Source: Nocardioides sp. SYSU D00038
Lineage (GTDB): Bacteria; Actinomycetota; Actinomycetes; Propionibacteriales; Nocardioidaceae
Assembly (NCBI RefSeq): GCF_016924665.1
Contig: NZ_JAFFJT010000007.1
Location: 248,001 to 312,000 of the forward strand
Direction of reading: 5' to 3'
Length of the DNA: 64,000 nt
The translations under genes and the position numbers were made by a program. Shown here one piece after another: positions 58,053-64,000 of this stretch (positions within the stretch are counted from its first letter, which is position 1; every line of letters begins with the position of its first letter). The notes below the pieces were generated by a model. It saw nothing but the letters and a program-made list of their open reading frames with translations. It made no database searches and was not told where the DNA came from.

Positions 58053-58964
58053 TCAGGGACCGACCGGCGCCGCCGGGCGGCGACGCAGCCGGCGCAGCAG
58101 CGGCACGCCGGGCACGGCGAGCACGCCGCCGACCACCAGCCACGGCAGCAGCGCGCCGGCGACCGTGGCGAGGCCGGTGCCGGTCGCGCTGAGCGCGTCC
58201 CACCCACCGGCCAGCCCGGCGAGGAAGCCGGTGTCGTCGTCCTCGGCCCGGGGCTCGCCCTTCTCACGGGTGCGCTGGATGTTGACGGTGATCGTCGACA
58301 TCGAGGTCTGGTCGGCCAGGTAGGCGGCCTGCCGCTCCAGGGCGGCCAGGTCGGCCTGCCGGCGCGAGAGCTGGGCCTCGATGTCGACGATGTCGCGGAT
58401 CGACTCCGCCCGCTCCAGCAGCGCCTGGATCCGCCGGATGCTGCGCCGCTGCACCTCGACCCGTACCTCGGTGTCGAGGACCTCGGTGGTCACGTCCTTG
58501 GTCGACCCGCCCGACGACACCAGGGTGCCGACCTCCTCGAGCGCGGCCATCGCCTCGTCGAACTGCTCGGTCGGGATCCGCAGCACGAGCCGGGCCCGCT
58601 CGACGGTGCCCTCGGTGTCGGTCTCGGTCGAGCTCTCCTCCACCTCCCCACCCAGGTCGTCGGCCACCGCCTGGGTGTCGAAGCGGGCCTGCGCGACGTC
58701 CTTGCTGCGCAGCCCGACCGAGCCCTTCGCGATCAGCTTCTGCTCCATCGCCGGGGCCTGCCGTCCCGGCGCGCCGGCATCGTCGGCAACGGCGGCGGTG
58801 TCGGTGTCGGCGGCGGCCTCGGCGGGTGCCGGCTCGGACACCGCACCCCCGGAGGAGTTGCCTGCGGAGTCGTCGTCGGAGGCGGGGGAGCACGCCGCTC
58901 CGAGGGTGCCGATCACGGCGGTCGCGGCCAGGGCGCCGAGCGCCCGCGTCAGGGTGCGCGTCAT
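58053..58964 (-). CDS. DUF4349 lipoprotein with coiled coil and C-terminal membrane anchor
   Basis: A 303-residue envelope protein. It has lipobox GAAC (Cys25), an acidic Ala/Ser linker, then the DUF4349 domain: LIAKGSVGLRSKDVAQARFD, LRIPTEQFDEAMAALEEVGT and STKDVTTEVLDTEVRVEVQR. A coiled coil covers about 175-225 (LLERAESIRDIVDIEAQLSR), then STITVNIQRT. A TM helix lies at about 262-287, and a basic tail (LLRRLRRRPAAP) stays inside. Thus both ends are membrane-attached. The family's role is unknown to me. Confidence 0.88.
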   Translation of the reverse strand: MTRTLTRALGALAATAVIGTLGAACSPASDDDSAGNSSGGAVSEPAPAEAAADTDTAAVADDAGAPGRQAPAMEQKLIAKGSVGLRSKDVAQARFDTQAVADDLGGEVEESSTETDTEGTVERARLVLRIPTEQFDEAMAALEEVGTLVSSGGSTKDVTTEVLDTEVRVEVQRRSIRRIQALLERAESIRDIVDIEAQLSRRQADLAALERQAAYLADQTSMSTITVNIQRTREKGEPRAEDDDTGFLAGLAGGWDALSATGTGLATVAGALLPWLVVGGVLAVPGVPLLRRLRRRPAAPVGP

Positions 58965-59001
58965 GCAGGGTCGGACGGCAGCGGCCGCGCGCCGGTTCCG
59001 G

Positions 59002-59069
59002 GACCCGGCGTCGCCCCGGCGTCCGACCCGGCGTCGCCCCGGCGTCCGACCCGGGGTCGACCCGGGGTC
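59002..59069. repeat. Short tandem repeats upstream of the NYN gene
   Basis: A 23-bp unit starting GACCCGGCGTCGCCCCGGCG occurs twice (59002-59024, 59025-59047). It is followed by the 11-mer GACCCGGGGTC, itself palindromic around its centre, twice (59048-59069). The block ends 5 nt before the -10 box TAGTCT. Confidence 0.7.
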
Positions 59070-59073
59070 GGCC

Positions 59074-59079
59074 TAGTCT
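59074..59079 (+). promoter_or_regulatory. -10 box TAGTCT, leaderless promoter of the NYN-LOTUS gene
   Basis: TAGTCT lies exactly 6 nt before the GTG at 59086 with no SD, so transcription probably begins at the start codon. Confidence 0.5.
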
Positions 59080-59085
59080 GGTCGG

Positions 59086-59889
59086 GTGCCCGACTCCAAC
59101 GCCCGGCTCGCCGTGCTCATCGACGCCGACAACACCTCCGTGCGCCACCTCCCCCTGCTGCTGGAGGAGGTGGCCAAGTACGGGTCGCCCACGGTCAAGC
59201 GCGCGTACGGCGACTGGACCAACCCGCACCTGTCGGGCTGGAAGGACGAGCTCAACCGCAACGCCGTGCGCGCGATGCAGCAGTTCGCCTACACCACCGG
59301 CAAGAACTCCAGCGACTCGGCGCTGATCATCGACGCGATGGACCTGCTCTACACCGGCGACCTCGACGCGTTCGCGATCGTCTCCAGCGACAGTGACTTC
59401 ACCGGGCTGGTCACCCGGCTGCGCGAGTCGGGCAAGACCGTCTACGGCTTCGGCCGGCGACGCACGCCCGAGGCGCTGGTCGCGGCCTGCGACCGGTTCG
59501 TGTTCCTCGAGGTGCTCGGCACCGACCCCGAGCCCGACGAGGCCGACGAGACCGACGAGGCCGACGGTGCCGCCAGGCTGCCCGACCTGCGCACGATCCT
59601 CAGCGCCGCGATCGACACCACCTCCGGCGACGACGGCTGGGCCCACCTGGGCGCGGTGGGCACCTACCTCGGCACCCGGCACGCGTCGTTCGACCCCCGC
59701 AACTACGGCTACTCCAAGCTGATCGCCCTGGCCCGCGGCCAGGACTACCTCGAGGTGGAGCAGGACGGCGGCGGCCCCGTCCTGGTGCGGCTGAGCCCGC
59801 GACATGCGCCCGCGAAGAAGGCGGCGTCGTCGCGGCGCGGCTCCGGGCGCAGCGCGGCGAAGAAGACGGCGGCGAAGACCCCCGACTAG
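59086..59889 (+). CDS. NYN-domain putative RNase with OST-HTH/LOTUS domain
   Basis: A 267-residue protein. Residues about 8-145 are a NYN/PIN-like nuclease domain (LAVLIDADNTSVRHLPLLLE with the first acidic residues, DSALIIDAMDLLYTGDLDAF, IVSSDSDFTGLVTRLRESGK). Residues about 155-235 form an OST-HTH/LOTUS-like RNA-binding winged helix (SFDPRNYGYSKLIALARGQD). The last 30 residues are a Lys/Arg/Ala tail (KKAASSRRGSGRSAAKKTAA), suited to nucleic-acid binding. The combination suggests structure-guided RNA cleavage or binding; its substrate is not known. It shares a CTAG at its end with the convergent hemE stop. Confidence 0.88.
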   Translation: MPDSNARLAVLIDADNTSVRHLPLLLEEVAKYGSPTVKRAYGDWTNPHLSGWKDELNRNAVRAMQQFAYTTGKNSSDSALIIDAMDLLYTGDLDAFAIVSSDSDFTGLVTRLRESGKTVYGFGRRRTPEALVAACDRFVFLEVLGTDPEPDEADETDEADGAARLPDLRTILSAAIDTTSGDDGWAHLGAVGTYLGTRHASFDPRNYGYSKLIALARGQDYLEVEQDGGGPVLVRLSPRHAPAKKAASSRRGSGRSAAKKTAAKTPD

Positions 59890-60935
59890 AGCGGGTAGGA
59901 CTGCACGAACTCGGTCAGCCGCTTGAGCTGGTCGGGGTCGGTGCTGGGGATGACGCCGTGGCCGAGGTTGAACACGTGGCCGCGGGCGGCCCGTCCGGCC
60001 TCGATCACCTCGGCGGCGCGCGCGGTCATCACCTCGGTCGGGGCGAAGACCAGCGTGGGGTCGAGGTTGCCCTGGACGCCGCGGCCGCCGACCCGCGGGA
60101 TGGCGTCGGCCAGCGGAGTGCGCCAGTCGACGCCCACCACGTCGGCCCCCGCCTCGCCCATCAGCGTCAGCAGGTTGCTGGTGCCGACGCCGAAGTGGAT
60201 GCGCGGCACGCCGAGCTCGCCGGCGCGGGCCAGCACCCGGGCGGAGTGGGGCATCACGTGCTCGGCGTAGTCGGCCGGGGTGAGCGCGCCGGCCCAGGAG
60301 TCGAAGAGCTGCACGGCGGAGGCACCGGCCGCGACCTGCACCTCGAGGTAGGCCGCCGAGATGCCGGCGATCTTGCGCATCAGGGCGTCCCAGACGTCGG
60401 GGGCCCCGAACATCATCGCCTTGGTGCGGGCGTGCTCCTTCGAAGGTCCGCCCTCGACGAGGTACGACGCCACGGTGAACGGCGCCCCCGCGAAGCCGAT
60501 CAGCGGCGTGGCCCCGAGCTCGGCGACCAGGGTGCGCACCGACTCGGTGGTGAAGGGGACCTGGTCGGGGGTGAGGTCGGGGATCGCCTCGACGTCGGCG
60601 AGGGTGCGCACCGGCTCGGCGACGACCGGGCCCACCCCGGGCTTGATGTCGAGGTCGACGCCCACGGCCTTGAGCGGGAGCACGATGTCGGAGAAGAAGA
60701 TGGCCGCGTCGACGCCGTAGCGGCGCACCGGCTGGAGGGTGATCTCCACCGTCAGCGCCGGGTCCATGCACGACTCGAGCATCCCCACGCCCTCGCGCAG
60801 CCGGAGGTACTCCGGGAGCGAGCGGCCGGCCTGGCGCATGAACCACACCGGCGTGTGCGGCACCGGCTCCCCGCGCGCGGCTCGCAGGAACGCGCTGTCG
60901 GTCGGGCCTGCGGGCGGGTGGGGGGTGCTGCTCAC
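59886..60935 (-). CDS. hemE: Uroporphyrinogen decarboxylase
   Basis: A 349-residue cytoplasmic enzyme converting uroporphyrinogen III to coproporphyrinogen III by four decarboxylations, shared by all haem pathways. PVWFMRQAGRSLPEYLRLRE is the N-terminal signature with the substrate-binding Arg residues. FFSDIVLPLKAVGVDLDI carries the catalytic Asp, and IGFAGAPFTVASYLVEGG and FNLGHGVIPSTDPD are also typical. I placed the start at GTG 60933-60935 to match the family length. It ends convergently on the NYN gene (stops overlap by 4 nt) and is divergent from DUF3000. Confidence 0.95.
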   Translation of the reverse strand: MSSTPHPPAGPTDSAFLRAARGEPVPHTPVWFMRQAGRSLPEYLRLREGVGMLESCMDPALTVEITLQPVRRYGVDAAIFFSDIVLPLKAVGVDLDIKPGVGPVVAEPVRTLADVEAIPDLTPDQVPFTTESVRTLVAELGATPLIGFAGAPFTVASYLVEGGPSKEHARTKAMMFGAPDVWDALMRKIAGISAAYLEVQVAAGASAVQLFDSWAGALTPADYAEHVMPHSARVLARAGELGVPRIHFGVGTSNLLTLMGEAGADVVGVDWRTPLADAIPRVGGRGVQGNLDPTLVFAPTEVMTARAAEVIEAGRAARGHVFNLGHGVIPSTDPDQLKRLTEFVQSYPL

Positions 60936-60994
60936 GAGGTCAAGCCTCGCAGGTCGTGCGGCGTGTGCGCACACCCCCCGGGACCGACCCGGCC

Positions 60995-61000
60995 TAGGGT
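60995..61000 (+). promoter_or_regulatory. -10 box TAGGGT, leaderless promoter of the DUF3000 gene
   Basis: TAGGGT lies 6 nt before the ATG at 61007 with no SD in the gap, giving a likely leaderless DUF3000-rnd transcript. Confidence 0.5.
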
Positions 61001-61006
61001 GGCCAC

Positions 61007-61636
61007 ATGGTGGTGCGGCAGGACGCGCGCCCGGGGACGGGCGCCGAGGCCAGCCCCCCGGAGTTCCGGGCGGCGGTGGCCACGATGCGCGCCGCGCGGC
61101 TGCGACCCGAGGTGTTCTGCGAGGAGATGCCCGCACCCCAGCGGATCGCCCCGCACGCCGCGGCACTCACCGCCGACGTGACCGTCGACGCCGTCGACGT
61201 CGGCACCGGGCGGATCATCCTGCTCCACGACCCCGCCGGCAACGACGCCTGGGGCGGCACCTTCCGCTGCGTCGCCTACGCCCGCGCCGACATCGAGCTC
61301 GAGCTCGACACCGACCCGATGCTTGCCGAGGTTGGCTGGTCGTGGCTGATGGAGGCGCTCGCCGCGCACGGCGCGACGTTCTCCCACGAGTCCGGCACCG
61401 TCACCCGGGTCGCGAGCGAGAGCTTCGGCGGGATGGCCGACGAGCCCGGCACCGCCCAGCTCGAGATCCGCGCCTCCTGGACACCCCAGCCCGCCGAGGA
61501 GGGCGGACCGCTCGACGTCGGGCCGCACGTGGAGGCCTGGGGCGAGCTGCTCTGCACCGCCGTCGGCCTGCCCCCGGTGCCCGAAGGGGTCAGCGTGATG
61601 CCGAGCCGCCGCGGCCAGCGGGGCTCGGGGGACTGA
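61007..61636 (+). CDS. DUF3000 protein
   Basis: A 209-residue protein of the actinobacterial DUF3000 family, function unknown. FRAAVATMRAARLRPEVFCE, EEMPAPQRIAPHAAALTADV, GRIILLHDPAGNDAWGGTFR and CVAYARADIELELDTDPMLA are its conserved blocks; the C-terminal tail is basic. It is commonly found between hemE and a ribonuclease D-like gene, as here. Its stop overlaps the next start (TGATG), so the two are coupled. Confidence 0.9.
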   Translation: MVVRQDARPGTGAEASPPEFRAAVATMRAARLRPEVFCEEMPAPQRIAPHAAALTADVTVDAVDVGTGRIILLHDPAGNDAWGGTFRCVAYARADIELELDTDPMLAEVGWSWLMEALAAHGATFSHESGTVTRVASESFGGMADEPGTAQLEIRASWTPQPAEEGGPLDVGPHVEAWGELLCTAVGLPPVPEGVSVMPSRRGQRGSGD

Positions 61637-63000
61637 TGGCACCGGACGACACCCAGCCCCGCAGCCCCGACGTCGAGCCCCCGGCCCAGCCAGTCGAGGA
61701 GCCCGTCGAGGAGCCAGTCGAGGAGGCCCCGCCGGCGCCGCTGCTGACGCTGCGCGACGGCCTGCCCCCGGTCACCGAGACGCCCGAGGCGCTGCGCGAG
61801 GCGTGCGCCGCGATCGCGGCAGGCTCCGGCCCCGTGGCCATCGACGCCGAGCGCGCCTCGGGCTACCGCTACTCCAACCGTGCCTACCTCGTGCAGCTGC
61901 GCCGCGAGGGCTCCGGCACCTGGCTGGTCGACCCCATCGCCTTCGACTCCCTCGACCCGCTGCAGGCCGTGCTCGAGGGCACCGAGTGGATCCTGCACGC
62001 GGCCACCCAGGACCTGCCGTGCCTGGCCGCGGTCGGCCTCCACCCCTCCGCCCTGTTCGACACCGAGCTCGCCGGCCGACTCCTCGGCTACCCCCGGGTC
62101 GGCCTGGCCACGCTCGTGGAGAGCGTGCTGGGCCAGCGGCTGAAGAAGGAGCACTCCGCGGTCGACTGGTCTACCCGCCCCCTCCCCCAGCCCTGGCTCG
62201 AGTACGCCGCGCTCGACGTCGAGGTGCTCGTCGAGCTCCGCGAGGCGCTCGGCCGCGAGCTCGAGGAGGCCGGCAAGGCGGAGTGGGCGCGCCAGGAGTT
62301 CGAGGCGCTGCTGCGGTTCGAGCCGGCCGTCCGGGTCGACGCCTGGCGTCGTACGTCGGGCATGCACAGGGTGCGCGGACGCCGCGGGCTCGGCGCGGTG
62401 CGGGCGCTGTGGCAGCTGCGCGACGAGATCGCCGAGCGCCGCGACGTCACCCCGGGTCGGATCATCCCCGACTCCGCGATCGTGGCCGCCGCCCAGGCGC
62501 TGCCCACCGACAAGGCGTCGCTGATGGCGACCAAGGGGTTCCACGGTCGAGGCGCCGACCGCTACTCCGCTCGCTGGGTCGCCGCCCTCCAGGAGGTCGC
62601 GGCGATGGAGGAGAAGGACCTGCCCACGCGCACCCCCCGCGGCGACGGCCCGCCGGTGCCGCGCGCCTGGGCCGAGAAGGACCCCGTCGCCGCCCGCCGG
62701 CTGGCGCTGGCCCGCGAGGCGCTCACTGCCCTGGCCGAGGAGCACTCGCTGCCGGTGGAGAACGTGCTCACCCCCGACTACCTGCGCCGGGTGCTCTGGA
62801 CGCCGCCCGCGCCGCGCGACCCCGCCACCCTCGCGCCCGCGGTGGCCCGGCAGCTCACCGACCTCGGGGCCCGGCCCTGGCAGGTCGAGCTCGCGGAGCC
62901 GGTCATCACCGCGGCCATCCTCGCCGCCGACGCCGAGCCGCCGGCCCCCGTCGACGAGCCGGCCGCGGAGCCCGAGCCCGACGACGCCCCACCGGGGTAG
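61636..63000 (+). CDS. rnd: Ribonuclease D-like 3'-5' exonuclease with HRDC domain
   Basis: A 454-residue DEDD-family exonuclease. After an acidic Pro/Glu-rich N-terminus (to about 45), the catalytic domain has PVAIDAERASGYRYSNRAYL (first Asp and Glu), ILHAATQDLPCLAAVG (second Asp) and WLEYAALDVEVLVELREALG (Tyr and last Asp of the DEDDy type). An HRDC domain (about 255-325: GAVRALWQLRDEIAERRDVT) follows, then a helical C-terminal region like other actinobacterial members. It trims RNA 3' ends, especially tRNA precursors. A long palindrome begins at its stop codon. Confidence 0.93.
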   Translation: MAPDDTQPRSPDVEPPAQPVEEPVEEPVEEAPPAPLLTLRDGLPPVTETPEALREACAAIAAGSGPVAIDAERASGYRYSNRAYLVQLRREGSGTWLVDPIAFDSLDPLQAVLEGTEWILHAATQDLPCLAAVGLHPSALFDTELAGRLLGYPRVGLATLVESVLGQRLKKEHSAVDWSTRPLPQPWLEYAALDVEVLVELREALGRELEEAGKAEWARQEFEALLRFEPAVRVDAWRRTSGMHRVRGRRGLGAVRALWQLRDEIAERRDVTPGRIIPDSAIVAAAQALPTDKASLMATKGFHGRGADRYSARWVAALQEVAAMEEKDLPTRTPRGDGPPVPRAWAEKDPVAARRLALAREALTALAEEHSLPVENVLTPDYLRRVLWTPPAPRDPATLAPAVARQLTDLGARPWQVELAEPVITAAILAADAEPPAPVDEPAAEPEPDDAPPG

Positions 63001-63057
63001 TCACGGGCGGACGACAGGTCGTTCGGCCCGTACCGGATGCCGAACGTCCGTGACTAC
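62997..63057. terminator. Long bidirectional hairpin between convergent genes
   Basis: GTAGTCACGG (62997-63006, including the rnd TAG) pairs with CCGTGACTAC (63048-63057), and inside it CGTTCGG pairs with CCGAACG (63020-63026 with 63040-63046). The two-storey stem lies between rnd and the convergent solute-binding gene. Confidence 0.7.
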
Positions 63058-63079
63058 CGCACCCCGCGGGCCCGCCCGG

Positions 63080-64000
63080 CTACTCCTCGTCGTCCTCCGG
63101 GGACGACGAGGGCGAGGCCGCCTCGGAGGCCTCCAGCTCGGCGTAGCGCTCGGGGTCGAGCACGCGGAGCGACTCCCGGTCGATCTCCTCGGTCAACGGC
63201 ACCAGGTCGTCGATGACGTTGACCGTGAGCAGCTGCCGCAGGCCCGGCCCGATCGCGGCGGCCAGCGCGGCGATGTCGACCTGCACGGGCACGAACCGCA
63301 TGTCGCCGATGCTGTCGGTGAACACGTTCGCGTGGGCCGGCAGCCGGTCGGGCTGGAGGAAGTCCTCGCCCAGGGCGACGGTCTGGCTGGCCGGCACGAT
63401 GTAGCCCGAGCGCACCACGCTGCTGACCTGCTCGGGCGTGATCACGTGAGCGAGGAAGTCGGCCGTCTCGGGCACGTCGGCGGCCTTGCGGGCGATGCAG
63501 AGGCCCTGGAAGTCCCCGGTCGTGGCGGCGTCCTCGACCCGCGGCATCGGCATCACGTCGAAGTCGAGGCCGGGGGTGCTGCGCAGCTCGGGCACCAGGC
63601 TGCGGGTGCCGGCCATCATCCCGAGCTTGCCGCGCTGGAACCACTCCAGCGGGGTACGCCGCGCGAGCTGGTCGGCGCTCAGGGTCAGCAACGGGTCGCG
63701 CAGCAGCGGCAGCACCGCCTCCAGCGCGGAGCGGGTGTCCTCGTCGGAGAACGCCGTCGACCGCGGCTCGTCGTCGGAGTCGAAGAGCCGGCCCCCGCCG
63801 GACAGCACGTACGGCGCCAGGCCGAACAGCGACGGCTCGACGTAGAAGCCCTTGGTGTTGCGGCGCGGGCGGGTGGCGAACTCGGCGGCCGCCTGGAACT
63901 GCTCGAGGCTCCACGCGGCGTGGGTCTCGGTGTTGGGGACGTCGAGCCCGCGCTGCTCCATGCGCTCGAAGTTGACGAGCTTGGTGTTGTAGAAGATCAC
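63080..64000 (-). CDS. ABC-type sugar/extracellular solute-binding protein, C-terminal part (cut by window edge)
   Basis: 307 codons are visible; the N-terminus with its signal peptide lies beyond 64000. The sequence fits family 1 solute-binding proteins. IFYNTKLVNFERMEQRGLDV and WSLEQFQAAAEFATRP are the typical first-lobe pieces. FQRGKLGMMAGTRSLVPELR and FDVMPMPRV form the hinge and second lobe, and ITPEQVSSVVRSGYIVPASQ follows. The tail is acidic and Ser-rich. It would bind a carbohydrate outside the cell for an ABC importer encoded to the right of the window. The methionine near 64000 is internal, not a start. Confidence 0.85.
   Translation of the reverse strand: MIFYNTKLVNFERMEQRGLDVPNTETHAAWSLEQFQAAAEFATRPRRNTKGFYVEPSLFGLAPYVLSGGGRLFDSDDEPRSTAFSDEDTRSALEAVLPLLRDPLLTLSADQLARRTPLEWFQRGKLGMMAGTRSLVPELRSTPGLDFDVMPMPRVEDAATTGDFQGLCIARKAADVPETADFLAHVITPEQVSSVVRSGYIVPASQTVALGEDFLQPDRLPAHANVFTDSIGDMRFVPVQVDIAALAAAIGPGLRQLLTVNVIDDLVPLTEEIDRESLRVLDPERYAELEASEAASPSSSPEDDEE

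Overview
The window is GC-rich actinobacterial chromosome, most like Nocardioides or a close relative. The support is the very high GC, frequent GTG (and one TTG) starts, the glmU-prs / rplY-pth backbone, coproporphyrin-type haem genes (hemQ, hemG-like, hemE), a DUF222-HNH (13E12-type) protein beside GGTTTCGAGAC-type dispersed repeats, a DesA3-type desaturase pair and DUF3000-ribonuclease D. The taxon is inferred from gene content only.

Layout. 1-1413: end of a MarR-like regulator, then pth and rplY. 1642-19160: an exopolysaccharide block lying between rplY-pth and prs-glmU. It holds a lipoprotein, two tandem secreted 873-residue propeller-like proteins, an orphan membrane protein, Wzz with a degenerate kinase domain, an O-antigen ligase-like polymerase, an APH-fold kinase, two sulfotransferases, a flippase fused to a GH26-like glycosidase, a GT2 enzyme and an Alg13/14-like glycosyltransferase. 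19298-21809: prs and glmU, which makes the UDP-GlcNAc such polymers need. 21810-23688: repeat-rich spacer and a DUF222-HNH protein. 23734-24909: an iron-regulated siderophore-binding lipoprotein and tRNA-Gln(UUG).

24969-32538: a second surface-polymer module with a coiled-coil protein, a LicD-methyltransferase fusion, a TagD-like cytidylyltransferase and a GT4-Stealth fusion, interrupted by an ATP-dependent DNA ligase and a Usp-like protein. 32539-32871: a spacer with a 6C-RNA-like structure and a strong terminator. 32872-38512: LigD-type polymerase, an Eis-like acetyltransferase, the desaturase with its ferredoxin reductase, and msrB. 38622-41605: LuxR regulator, RidA-like protein and FAD oxidoreductase. 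41866-43933: paired lipoproteins and hemQ. 43971-53016: a serine hydrolase, an AraC/GyrI-like regulator and two paralogous NarL-type two-component systems with small membrane proteins. 53124-60935: hemG-like oxidase, a sulfonate-desulfonation operon with its LysR regulator, a DUF4349 lipoprotein, a NYN-LOTUS protein and hemE. 61007-64000: DUF3000, ribonuclease D and an ABC solute-binding protein cut by the window edge.

The strongest candidate for a new system is the 1642-19160 block, which looks like a secretion pathway for a sulfated exopolysaccharide. It has a flippase-glycosidase fusion and a recurring TTGGGTAA motif about 80-150 nt upstream of its outward-facing genes. Other recurring features are palindromic repeat arrays between convergent genes, and promoters whose -10 box sits 5-8 nt before the start codon, which points to leaderless mRNAs.
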